Source: Stenocarpella maydis
Taxonomy: Eukaryota > Ascomycota > Sordariomycetes > Diaporthales > Diaporthaceae
Assembly: GCA_002270565.1 (NCBI GenBank)
Contig: NQMI01000208.1
Coordinates: forward strand, 5,389-57,428
Reading direction: 5' to 3'
DNA length: 52,040 bases
Part shown: positions 1 through 11,564 of the stretch, one piece after another
Position numbering within the stretch: position 1 is the stretch's first letter
How the letters are laid out: every line of letters begins with the position of its first letter
Notes under the pieces: generated by a model
Told to the model about the DNA's origin: nothing
The model's input: the letters and a program-made list of their open reading frames with translations, nothing else
Database searches by the model: none
Translations under genes and position numbers: made by a program

Positions 1-2687
1 TATATACCTATATGTTGATTTAAAGGAGGCCTTATCCCCAGCATAATCGCTATTAGAATAGCCTATAGGCTCTAGGAGAGAGCTCTATAGGGAGTCTTTA
101 AGACCCCTAGCAGAATACCTAATAGCAAGATATTAATAGCTATTTAGGTACCTAAATAGGTTTTATATAGCTACTAAATGCTGAGATTTAGATGCTTGGA
201 AGGCTCTAGCTAGCCACTGGACTGGAAAGCTAATATTAGGCCTAGTTTGGATAACTAAATATATAGTAGTGCCCACTATAGCTTAAAAGCACTTGTATTG
301 AATTCAGTTGAGTATAGGCCCTTTAATAGGGCCTAAGTTAACTAAGTTTGGCTGGAGAGGAACTAAAATAGGTCTAGAACCCTCTAAATTAAAGGTTCTA
401 ATAGCTTCCTTAATATATTAGCTCTAGGAGAGCTATAGGGTTTGATTAGGGCAGTCCCTAATAATTTAAACACCTAGAAAGAAGCTTATAGGGCCCCTGT
501 TTTTTATAGTGTATGCCTTATGGATTTGGCGTTTTAGGGCCTGAATTTTGGAGATTCCAGGCCCTATTATTAGGCAGTCATTAATGTAGGATACTATAAA
601 TAGGCCTGATGCCCTACTATAGAAGATGGTGGAGTCTGAGAGTAGCAGTTTGAAGCCTAGACCTTTCAAAAGGTTAATAACTATCTATTACCACTCCCTA
701 GGGGCCTACTTTAGGCTATATAGAGCTTTATTTAGCCGAATTATCTGCTAATCAGAGGGGTTATAGCTAGCCCTAGCTAATAGCCGTTGAATTTAGCTAC
801 TAGTTTAGGTAGTAAATTCTTTAAACCCCTCTAGAAGCTCCATAAAGACCTATTCTTTTAGCATACTATTTAGGAAGGCACCTATAAAATCAATCTGCTT
901 GATTTCCCAGTCAAGAATAGCAGCTAGTATTAGTAGTACCCTCTAGATAGGAGGGCTAAAGGTTAAGGTGAAGGTCTTAGTAAAATCTACCCCTTTCCTC
1001 TACTAGAACCCTCTAACTACTAATCAGGCTTTAAATTTAAAGACCCTATTATTCTCGTCTTTTTTCTCTTATAGGACTAGTCAACTAGTTATAGGCTTTC
1101 AACCTTCTGGAAGCTGATTTGCTAGCTAAAGTTTAAGGGTATTTTACAAAATTAATTACTCAAATTCGCTATAGATCGCCTATAGCCATTTAGCCCTATT
1201 AGGGCTTTTTAGCACCTGTTCCCAGGTCTGGGGGGCTATAGCGTTTATAGTACTAAACGCTATTTAGCGTGCTCTTTTGAAAATAGAGTAGATAATCTAT
1301 TTAGCATATAATAGGTCTATTTCTTTAGGTAGAGTTAGCCCTATACCCTCTGGGGANGTTCTACCTATGGGGAAGGACCTATAGAAGGGGGCGTGTGAGG
1401 GACCTGGAAGACCTTATAACTTAGAATTAGGCAATGCTGGCTTAGGTTCTGAGGCAATAGAGCTTATAGAGGACCCAGAAGGGCCTAATTCCCTTAAAAG
1501 AATAGGCTTTTAAAGGGTAGAGATCTTCTTATAGTCCCTAGCTGCTTCCCTATTAAAAGGGGGCAGCACTATCTCTAAGGCGTTTGTACTACTACTGGGG
1601 ATATAATATATACTATTAGCCTGAGTAGTATAGGTCTCTAGGGCCTGTATTCCCTTCTAAGGGATAAAAAATCCCGTTTTAAAAGGGTCTAGGTGTATGA
1701 TTGGTTGCTTATTAGCCTTATATAAGGTATTCCTTAAGAAATAACCCCTAGCACTATAGTAGTAAAGGCTACTAAAGATACTAATATCCATAAAGGGCAT
1801 ATATAGTGCCTTCTTTAGGACTAGATGCTTAGTCTTAGCTGGGCTTTTAGGGCTAATTACCTGAAATATAGTAGTGCCTTTACCTAAGGGGTATACCCTA
1901 CCCCTACCTGTTTGCAAGTACCTAAAATCACTAGTTATTACTAAATTAGTAAATAAAGAACAGCTATTTATTATATATACTATAGAACTAGTATCATATA
2001 GTAGGGCAGTAGGCCTAGAAGGCCTAGAAGGCTTAGGGCCCTTTTTAGGGGGCCCTTTTAATTGTAAACCCCTATAGCAGAGCTTATAGGGGCTTTCTAA
2101 GGTTATAAATAAGCTGTCTGAATTATTAGCTTTATTACCTAAAGAATAGCTCTTGCTAGGAGCTGATTCTTCATCCTTATAAGCTAAATAGCCTAAAGTA
2201 TAGGTATAGTCCCCTGAATTTTTAGGGGGCTTCCTATTAGGCGATTTAGGCTTTATAGATTTTTTCTTGCTACTAAAGCCCTTGGATTCCCTATTAGGCT
2301 TATTTTCTCTAGCCTTTTTAGGGTCCTGCCCTCTGTTTCTAGTCTTTTTAGGCCTTTTGAAGCCTGAAGACTGATTTTTAGGCCCCTAAGGGCCTAAAGG
2401 AGGTTTCTATTCCCCCTTAGCAACCTAATAGGATGCTAAAGATGGATTTCTAGTCTCTTCTAGTATATCCGCCATAAGGAACTATAAATTCAGCCTATTA
2501 GTAGGCTGGCCTATAGCTTTTAGCATACGGATAGTTCCTCTAAGCCGCTCTGCCTACTATAGAAATGCTCTTTCTAAGGAGCCTAGGTACTAATTTATTA
2601 GGTTAGTTGGCTCTATTTGGGCCCTAGTAAGGTATAGCCTAGAGATTAGGCTATTAAACCGAGCGTTAAATTCCGCTAGGTTTGTAC
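1..2687 (-). mobile_element. RIP-damaged Ty1/copia retrotransposon, internal region (copy A)
   Basis: Remnant of a copia-type gag-pol read on the minus strand. From right to left the translation gives a gag (about 2690-2440), a lysine-rich stretch where a zinc knuckle would be expected, a protease-like LLYDTSSIVYIINS (about 2030-1970), a GAG-pre-integrase segment (about 1920-1660), then past an N at 1357 reverse transcriptase (466-669, SYINDCLIIGP and GPISFFLGV) and RNase H-like sequence down to base 1. The catalytic YVDD-type motif reads YIND (Asp to Asn) and most frames are broken by TAG/TAA, as expected from RIP. The integrase is missing at the N. Copy B at 43.1-45.7 kb is closely similar over gag, protease and pre-integrase. 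Not functional. Confidence 0.85.
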
Positions 2688-2688
2688 N

Positions 2689-2942
2689 ATATACTTTTTG
2701 GGTAAGAAATAAGGGTAATGCAGAGGTCTGAATTAAGGTGCAAATGCAGGCCAAAATAATCGACTCACGGCCACCAAACTCATCTTGCGTCACGCACGCA
2801 CTGGGCGTACTTAGCGAAAATCGCCTGACTCGCAAGTCTAGGGTAACTCCTTGCTAGAAAGTCTAGGGTAACTCCTTACAAGAAGTCTAGGGTAACTCCT
2901 TGCAGGAAGTGCCAACGCCCTGCTGAGCGGTTCCGTTTAACA
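2689..2942 (-). repeat. Partial LTR of copia copy A
   Basis: This matches the right-hand part of the LTRs at 46184-46707 and 46963-47554 and ends in the same TTTAACA. It follows gag directly across an N at 2688, so the leader and primer site are absent or collapsed. Positions about 2834-2905 hold three copies of a roughly 24-bp unit built on AGTCTAGGGTAACTCCTT. This stretch is much less AT-rich than the coding part of the element. Confidence 0.85.
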
Positions 2943-3669
2943 ACTACTTTATACTAGATTGCTTTTAAGGTACTATACTTCCTTAGCTTCACTTATTAAT
3001 AAGTTTATTTAAGTATAAGCTCTATTACTATCCTTAGGAACTAAACTTTATTGTATCTTTATATTACCTATCCCTTTTTTAAATGATAATTAAGAGATCT
3101 AGCTAGTAATTTAGTTAATATATAGATTACTCTTCCTAAGCTATAAAATCCTAAGTATAATCTTATATTTTATTATATTTATAATGTTAAATTAAATATT
3201 TTTATTATAATTAGTAAAGGTAATTTAAAGGTAATTAATCTCTATATTAATAAACCTGTTATTATAGATTACTTCTTATTTATTAATTATACTAAGTAAA
3301 TAGGATTTAAGTTTCTATTATTATAATATCTTATATTAATTTATTATTACTAATAAGATAAAGTTTCTGTTAGGGCCCATTATGCCATTAGTTGCAGGGG
3401 GCTCAGAAGCAGGCTTGCCATAGGCGATCAAACGACTATATGGGCCATTTTCGGGCCTTATCAGATACTAGCCCCCCCTATGCTACTATATAATAGCTAT
3501 TAAGAAGCAAGGGCCTTAAGAGAAAAGGGAGGCTCCTTAGGTTCAATTTAACTACTATTGCCCTATATATGCACGGTGGCCCTATTATTCTACCTTTACT
3601 CCTATTATCCTTATAAATCAAACCTCTGCCCCTATATAAGAGATAGACCGGTAGGGCCGTATTACTATG

Positions 3670-4055
3670 GCAAGGAAGCTATAAGAAAGCCATAAAGGAA
3701 GTATAAAGAAGCTATAACCGCAGGAAAGCCATAAAGAAGCTATAACTATAAAGAAGCTATAACTATAAGGAAGCTATAGCTATAAAGAAGCCATAACTAT
3801 AAGGAAGCTACAACTACAAGGAAGCTACAAATATAAGGAGATTACAGCTATAAAGAAGCCATAAAGAAGCTATAAGGAAGCTATAACTATGAGGAAGCTA
3901 CAACTATAAGAAGCCACAACTACGAGAAAGCTATAACTATAAGGAAACTACAGCTATAAAGAAGCCACAAAGAAGCCACAACTATAAGGAAGCTATAGCT
4001 ATAAAGAAGCTATAACTATAAAAAAGCTATAAAGAAGCAATAAAGAAGCAGCAAG
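3670..4055. repeat. Degenerate tandem repeat, AAGAAGCTATAACTATAAGG type
   Basis: About 385 bp of imperfect units of roughly 10-20 bp built from AAGAAGCTATAA and CTATAAGGAAGC variants (CAACTATAAGGAAGCTACAA, ATAAAGAAGCCATAAC). The words resemble those of the 17-bp minisatellite at 5044-5579, so the two may be related. No coding potential. Confidence 0.7.
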
Positions 4056-4739
4056 TAAGTAATGAATAGGCTATTAAGCCCTATAAGAGAGAGAGAGAGA
4101 GTAAGAGTAAGAGAGTTCTTTATAAGATAGATATCTATAAGATGCCTTATGAACCCTAAGGGAGAGTTTATAAGATATCTATATATTAGATGCCTTATAG
4201 GCCCTAAGAGGGGGTTTATAAGATACCTAGGTAGGGGGCCTAAAAGAAGAATTATAATAACGCTATATAGTCGCTAGAATTACTAGGCTACTAGCACTTA
4301 CTTAGGACCAAGGTATATACTTAGGGGCCTGTTTTAATAGTGAGAACTAGAAAGACTTCTTAAAGGGTACTAAAATATATACTACTTATTAAGAAGCTTT
4401 AAACTTTAAGAGGCTATATTACTATGTAGTAGTAGGTGCGAACCCTATTAGGCTTTATAAGCTTAGCGGCCTATATCCCTTAGTGAAGAAAGCTAGCTAC
4501 TTTTATATTAAATAGTATCATTATTGGAAAGGCGCTTAGAGAGAGTAGTGCGGAAGAGGTGCAGATATTACACTCTAAAGACTTCAAGCCTAAACCTTCT
4601 TAAATATTAAATAGGATTATAGAGTAATATAGAAATCTTTTTTCTTTTTTTAAATGATAAGTAGGCATATTAAGAAAGAATATATAGTAATAATATAGTA
4701 TAAGTATATTAAAGAAGTAGAGCCTTGGGGTAAGGCTAT

Positions 4740-5043
4740 AAGAAGGGGGGATAAATGCTATAAAGTAGTAACTATAAAGCAGTAAAGACTATAAAGTAGT
4801 AAGGGCTATGGATACTAAGAGATAGCAAGTGCTATAAAGCAGTAACTATAAGGCAGCAATTATGAAGCAGTAAGGGCTATAAAGTAGTAGGGGCTGTGGA
4901 TACTAAGAGGCAGCAACTATAAAGCAGCAAGGGCAATAAAGCAGCTACAAGGCAGCATCTATAAAGCAGCAAGAGCAATGAAGTATTAAAAGGGGCTATG
5001 GATATAATAAAGTAGTAATAACTATAAAGTAGCTCTAGGTAAG
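4740..5043. repeat. Degenerate copies of the 17-bp minisatellite
   Basis: Irregular copies of CTATAAAGCAGTAA with interspersed GGGCTATGGATACTAAGAG segments, leading into the homogeneous array to the right. A 67-codon minus-strand frame across 4877-5080 is low-complexity translation of this repeat, not a gene. Confidence 0.7.
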
Positions 5044-5579
5044 CAACTATAAAGCAGTAACAACTATAAAGCAGTAACAACTATAAAGCAGTAACAACTA
5101 TAAAGCAGTAACAACTATAAAGCAGTAACAACTATAAAGCAGTAACAACTATAAAGCAGTAACAACTATAAAGCAGTAACAACTATAAAGCAGTAACAAC
5201 TATAAAGCAGTAACAACTATAAAGCAGTAACAACTATAAAGCAGTAACAACTATAAAGCAGTAACAACTATAAAGCAGTAACAACTATAAAGCAGTAACA
5301 ACTATAAAGCAGTAACAACTATAAAGCAGTAACAACTATAAAGCAGTAACAACTATAAAGCAGTAACAACTATAAAGCAGTAACAACTATAAAGCAGTAA
5401 CAACTATAAAGCAGTAACAACTATAAAGCAGTAACAACTATAAAGCAGTAACAACTATAAAGCAGTAACAACTATAAAGCAGTAACAACTATAAAGCAGT
5501 AACAACTATAAAGCAGTAACAACTATAAAGCAGTAACAACTATAAAGCAGTAACAACTATAAAGCAGTAACAACTATAA
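5044..5579. repeat. 17-bp minisatellite, about 31.5 near-perfect copies
   Basis: Head-to-tail copies of CAACTATAAAGCAGTAA over 536 bp with essentially no variation visible. There are no unique spacers, so this is not a CRISPR-like array. The uniformity contrasts with the degenerate copies just to the left and suggests recent expansion or homogenisation. It is followed directly by an N at 5583 and a TTA microsatellite. Confidence 0.95.
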
Positions 5580-5583
5580 CTGN

Positions 5584-5702
<119 letters not shown>

Positions 5703-6199
5703 TAAGGTTTATATAAAATATTTAAATAGTACTAGTTAAAATATAATAATTATAATAAGTTCTTAGCTAATAAATCTAGTAAGTAGGTTTATATTTAAGG
5801 GGTGTTTAAAATGATATTAATTTAAGTAATATAATAATAGTAATTGAAAGCTGTTAAAGCTATTCCTAAATAAATACTTAGATCAACTACTAAAGAGCTA
5901 TTTTAAGCTATATTATCTAATAATAATAATAATTATAAGTTTATATAGTCTATTTCTATAGCCTAGCCTATTTAGCTTATTAATAAATTAATAATCCTAG
6001 TAATCTAGTAGCTTATTTAGCTTACTACCTTACTAGCGATTTAAGTGATTCCTTCCTTATATAAGTAAGTAATCTAGGTTATGTGTACTAATAGCTGTGC
6101 CTCTTCCTACAAGCCTAGCTAGCTGGCCTATGGGGTTTATCTGCGCCTCTAGCGGACTGATAGTCTGTTTCTGGTTTCTATTTCTGTTACGTTTGTGAC

Positions 6200-6222
6200 A
6201 ATATATATATATATATATATTA
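6200..6222. repeat. AT dinucleotide microsatellite
   Basis: About 11 AT units directly after GTTTGTGACA, at the right end of a less AT-rich patch. Confidence 0.9.
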
Positions 6223-6890
6223 TTATAACTTTGAACATATTATAATATAAAACGATAAAATCAATATTTCTTCATTTTCATATTTAAGAATAAATTATAT
6301 TTTTAATAAAATATAAATAGTTAATAATATAATAAAAAATAAGTAACTATTTATAATATAAAGAATCTTAATAATTTTATATTTCTTTATTATAAGCCTT
6401 ATAGCTAGATATTTTAGTGCTATTTTATAAGTAGTAAATGAAGTTTTAGATACTTTTAAGAGAAGAATTATAAAGGTATTAACTAATATAAATTTAGTTT
6501 TTAAATATTCTTTATTATGTATTACTTGTATGCCTTTAAACTTATGAATTAAGATATATTTTAATGAGATAAAACTCCTTTTTATTATAATAAGAATAGA
6601 AAAGAAATTCTTTAAAGGATAGGGGTTTTAATATTTTATTAGGTAGTAAATCTATTAGACGTTAATAATTATAAAATATCTAGTTTATAATAAAGAATTA
6701 AATTAAAAATCATTATAGTACTTAGTCCCTAGGCCTAAATAAGCTTTATAAAGCAATTATAGCTACTTAAGAGTTAATTGATAATAGATTCCTACTATAG
6801 TTGGCTTATAAGATGCTAGATTACCTTTAAAAGTATATTGATAAGGGTGGCGAGATAATTAACTTTTAAGAATAAATACAAGTACTTCAA

Positions 6891-7763
6891 CTTTGGTCCA
6901 TACTGCTAATAAAATAAGGTACCTCGGGTTATATGGGTCACAATAGGTCTTGATATAATTGTACGTAAGAAATTAACCTTTATTACCCTAGCGGAGGTAT
7001 AGGTACGAAAGCTTAATATACGCAAAACAGACCCGTCAGCCTTGTCCTCATCGAGTGCCTCCCATAGAGGTGCGAGCATGGTGGACCTAACAATGCAAAA
7101 TGAACCAAACCTCAGCGAGCAGCATTGTCTAAAGGTTCTGGCAGTGCTTCTTGACGGCGTTATGAAGATCAAATACACAGGCCTCAGCCAGCGCGATATT
7201 GCGCCACTTACATATGTAATGTGATCATCCTGCCACTGGCCAACTCCCAAGCTGTTGCAGCACGTCCACGGCCCTGGAGCTGGTCGTACGCATCGACTAC
7301 AACATCCCAGTCGTAAATGGAGCTGTCGACACATGGGAATCTGTGTCACACCCAGAGCCACCTGCAACGGCAATATCCACCATTATGAAGTAGTACGACG
7401 CGATAAAATGAAATGCTGCGTGCTGTTTGGGAAGACAAGAGCAAAACAGTCCCGGGCCTCTGCCTAGTACAAGAGAACATCAGAGAGCATTTATATAGGA
7501 CTTGAGATCTTCTACCCATTATGCCACGCCATCGCCGCGGAGGCGGTGCTCACCTGATGTTCGTTCCGCCGCCGATCTAGGTCGCTCGACGCCGCGGCAG
7601 AATGACTAAACGGCACAAATTCCTAGGTAACTAGATACTATGCTCAATCTAGTTTGCTAACTCCGCCGCAGTGTTTTGACGCATCTTGCCTCATTTCCGT
7701 TTAGCCCAGCCTCTCATTAATCTAGAGGACTCTTCTACATAAACAGAACTGGCAGAGCTCAGC
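6891..7763. other. Transition from AT-rich block to gene island; possible gene debris
   Basis: GC content rises across this stretch. On the plus strand two short pieces look protein-like but lie in different frames: about 7081-7221 (MVDLTMQNEPNLSEQHCLKV and following) and about 7265-7387 (LELVVRIDYNIPVVNGAVDT and following). They could be parts of one decayed gene. I do not recognise the family and found no start, splice sites or complete frame. Confidence 0.35.
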
Positions 7764-9632
7764 ATGCTCGCTGGTCGCGCCCAAGAGTCAGCCCCGCCCA
7801 AGCGGCGGAAGATTCTCACGGGTACCCAAAAGCTGCTGGGAATGTAAGGGGCGGAAGATCTGATGGAAATTGGCGACGCCGAATGAACCCATATGCGACG
7901 GTTACAGAAACCGCGGCGTCAAGTGCATCAGTCAGGAGTTTGATGATGGGGCGGGCAGTGGACAAGGGTGGCCAGGTTGGATGGCGGAGGTTGACGGAGT
8001 CGGTGGTGGCGAGCATGTCCACTTTGGATACAAGGACGGGTGCTGGTCGTAAGACAGCAGTGAGTAATATACGTTGTTGATTTAGTGTGTAGCAATACTT
8101 CCTAAAGCTCTTCACATAGTCAACTCCTCGCCGGCGCCACCTCGGGCACATCCCAAGTGGAAAACAGACACGAGGTCTGGTCCCGGGCTCTCCTCGAAGC
8201 GTGGCCGAAGCAACAAGATGTGGATTTGATTTTCGATGCGCCTGTATCTACGTCGATACTCTCTCACGGCATAGTTTGCCAGCCGTACTCGAGCTTTCTG
8301 AGCCAGGATGTGCCATCACCGCGCGAGGTGCTGCTGCTGCCTCGGTCGCGATGCCACATGCATCCAGTCTCGGTAGCTCGTAAGCTCTTGCTCCTGGTAA
8401 CTTTTGTGCAAGGCATCCCGCCCGGGCCCGCCAAGGATCTGGGCTCTCTCTGCAGCAGTTACAAGTCGACCATGTCCCACCCGGTGGAGACTTCGAGCAA
8501 GTTGGTCACCAGCGACGACGAGCTCGTCATCTCGCTCAAGGGCGTTGAGTGCGTCGTGATTGAGGGGATGTATCAAAACAACGCGGGTAACCTCCGCCTG
8601 GCGTGGGTGACTCACCGACGAGCAATGACGATAGTCCAGATCCTTGGGGCTTCATCGTGGCGCGGGGTGCATCTGCGACGCTGCTCGACACCGGTGATCG
8701 AGGCCGCATCGACCCGGAACATATGTGGTACCGTCTCATCACCTCCAACCGTTACCTCTCGCCGAGGCTGGGCCTGCCGCAGGGCTCTCTTGACAACCCC
8801 TTTGGATCCCCACAGGCCCTCGGAAGTTGCATTCCACTGGAGCGAATGGAGAGAATGAGGTCAATCGCGGGTGGACTCATCCTGCAGCGCAACGGGGCGG
8901 ATCTAGATAACCTCGCCAAGACCCAAGAGGGCGATAGCTTGCCTCAGGAGGCTGCGGCCTTGATGCCAGCCTCGTGTTGGCCAGCCCCTTGCGTCACAGT
9001 TGTCGTCGGCCATGACAGAGAGGCGCTGTGTGAGACCATCAGGCTGATGAATCAATCCACGCACTATGTATGCACTTGCTGGCACAACCGCATCTACCAT
9101 GCCTGTTGCAATCAGGCGAGCCGAAGGACGCATATAGCAAGGTCACAGCCGTAACGGCCAGCCACGAGATACTGACGCGATTTGTGTCTTCCCGTGGCTG
9201 CGTCTCGCTGCTGCAGAGGAATTGACCTCGTTACCTTGATTGCAGACGTGGTCACTGACACTAGCCCATATGGATGATCGCCCCCTATTTTGGAACAATA
9301 AAGATGGGGGGCATGGCAGTATCTCGGGGCCAGGCGGAGTTGTGCAAGCACGTCTAGGGAAACAAGGGGGCACGAGAGCTGCGGCCCGCCGATGTCAGAC
9401 TCGGCTGGGTACCGAACCGGCGAGGCCAGAAGACCAGTCAGGGCTAGCTGCCCTGGAGCAAGACGACTTCCACTCGGGACAAGGCGAGGTTGAAGTGGCT
9501 AGTCTGTTGGATGGCCGGTTGGATGGCGGGCTGACAGCAGGCGTAGATGACTGGGCATTGCAAGGGGTGGGCACGGCCCTGCTGGACAATCTGATTCGAG
9601 GAGCAGGCGAAGCGAGCGCGGATCCAACCTAG
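7764..9632 (+). pseudogene. Broken Zn2Cys6 (fungal-type binuclear cluster) transcription factor
   Basis: Pieces of one zinc-cluster regulator follow in order on the plus strand but in shifting frames. The cluster lies at about 7834-7926: CWECKGRKI, then a TGA stop, then PICDGYRNRGVKC. Compared with the family pattern (CxxC..RKxxC...CxxC..C), one Cys reads Trp, another reads Tyr, and an Arg codon reads TGA. Then come a linker (about 7950-8050), the middle region (8157-8630: ALLEAWPKQQDVDLIF, ARKLLLLVTFVQGIPP, NNAGNLRLAWVTHRRAMTIV), a frame change to 8640-8935 (RYLSPRLGLPQGSLDNPFGS, ILQRNGADL), and C-terminal pieces near 9090-9180 and 9545-9600 (DDWALQGVGTALLDNLIRGA). At least three frameshifts plus stops make it non-functional. 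It sits beside the AT-rich block, and two of the lesions are RIP-type transitions. Confidence 0.75.
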
Positions 9633-11564
9633 ACAAGAATATGCATAGCCAAGGTGGTCGAACCCGACTGTCTGGGACAGGAGGGCGGGCTCCGTTGCCA
9701 AGTGGAGGCGACTGGCGGCCGGGGAAGAGCAGGCGGGGGCTTGTAGTACGGCACCCTAAGTATCATGGTCACCTCTCTTGGGACAACGTGCTCTGCCACG
9801 ACGTCGTCCCGTACATACAACACGCTGCCTGGGCACGCAGTGGTCTGAAGCTCGAGCGTCACGAACTGTCCCAGCTGGCCCAGACAGCAACGGCCTTCCT
9901 TTATCCAGCATCCCGGCAGGTGTAGGCGACAGTCCATTCAGCCCTCAGCCCTACCAGTTGCGGCAGGCGTTCCTGATGCGTGCAACACCAGGATGGCGGC
10001 GCGGCAGCAACAGGACAAGCAAAACACGGGGCAGCTGGGCTGGCGGCAGCAGAGGGCCGTGGTCCAGACCACATGGCGGCTGTCGTCGGGCACAAGGAAG
10101 CAGAAGGAGGTTAACCTCGGCCGTCAGTGGTGAGTGGGTGAGGCGCATCGGGCAGGGACGGGCGCGGGCGATTCCAGGTGTCCGAACGAGCAACGGATCC
10201 GCACTGTCGGCCCGCTGATATGCTGCTTGGCAAGCAGGGCCGGGTATGTGGTTGTGTCTGTGGCATCAGCGTCCGTGATACGTAGTGTACATAGTGGTGT
10301 ACTCCGTAGCGTAGTCGGTGGTGAGCAGGCGAGCAGGCAGGTGAGGTGCCTGGTGCGACATGAACGATGGGGCAAGGGGGATGACTCGGGGAAAATGTGG
10401 GGACCGACTGGGGCGCGTCTGTGGGGCCCCGTGGAGAAGAGACCGTCTGGAGTGGGAAGAGCGGGGGGGTGGTCTGTCTTCTGGATTCACCTGAGCGTCC
10501 ACTACACTACGTGTACGGCGCCACGCAGCCCCACCGGCTGAGAGCATTGTGCCGAGCACTGGCCCTGGCGAGCCCGGGGCTGTGTTGATGTTGTTGACTG
10601 GGTGCAGGACGGTGCGATATGAGGCAGCATTGCTTTACCGACCGACCCTGCCGACCCGGCCGACGAGACTGATCTCATAGGCCAGCTGGGAGTTGGGGTA
10701 GGCGGAGGGGCAACCAGTGGCTGCCGTGCCGCAGAGTGCGGGGTCAATCAACCAAGCTCCAATACTGGTGCATTTACTGAGTGAGTGCGTAGACTACCGA
10801 GTATGTACGGGGTATTAACCATACTGTCACCCCGGTGAGCAGACATGTCTTGTCTTGTCGGACAAGGGGACAATTCATCCCGTGTCTGTCTGCCTGCCTG
10901 CCTGTCTGTTGCTGATAATGTGCCGGCACAATGGAAACCGAGCCCATCCAAGACGGGGTGCACTACACAGTCTGAGTAGACTTCCCCATCGCCCGGCCGC
11001 CCGGGCGAGGGCCCTCCCCACAAGACGCCAGTTCATGCCCGTCAGCATCTGCAGCTGACTGGTCCACTGGTGAGCCGCTCCCATTTCCCCGGGTCACACA
11101 GCCTCCCGCCTGCTCTCACCCCATCCATCCATGCAGAGGGGGCAACCGCGCTGGGAGGGACATGGATGAGGCGGGGCGGTGGTGGCTCGGGGACCCCAGC
11201 GACCTGCGGATCCGGCTCTTAGTGTCCTGCCTCGGCGCTCTTCCTCTGTAGCATCGACAATAGGCGACAGCGGCATCCCGCGACCCCGCTTTGCTTGACC
11301 ATTTACATTACCACCACGCCCTTGGCGCCCCCTCGCCACACACATGGCCTTGCCTATTTCTTCTTGACTGCCGCCGCTTCGCCTCGTCTCAACTGAGTTC
11401 CCGTCTCCCTCCCAGTCCTCACACCTTTTCCTTGTTTCCCCAAAAGAGATACCCAGCCTCTACCTTGGTCCCACGCCCAAACCCTTCCGGCAACAAACCT
11501 CCACAGTGTCCGGACACCGGGAACTATCACCACCTCCCACCGGCTACACAACCCCGCGCCCACC
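9633..11564. other. Intergenic region upstream of aldehyde dehydrogenase
   Basis: I see no gene here. The many overlapping frames are GC-rich chance frames with no family resemblance. GTAC-rich inverted motifs occur near 10286-10310 (GTGTACTCCGTAG) and 10500-10512. CTGCCTGCCTGCC runs occur at about 10887-10905. The last 250 bp before the ATG at 11565 are C/CT-rich, as in many fungal promoters and 5' leaders. Confidence 0.5.

Noticed and set aside
4877..5080. 67-codon minus-strand frame rich in Leu/Tyr/Cys
   Set aside because: Translation of the minisatellite repeat.
5044..5579. Possible CRISPR-like array
   Set aside because: Units are contiguous and identical, with no spacers, in a eukaryotic genome.
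6906..7373. 155-codon minus-strand frame
   Set aside because: Cys/Arg-rich chance frame antisense to more protein-like plus-strand segments.
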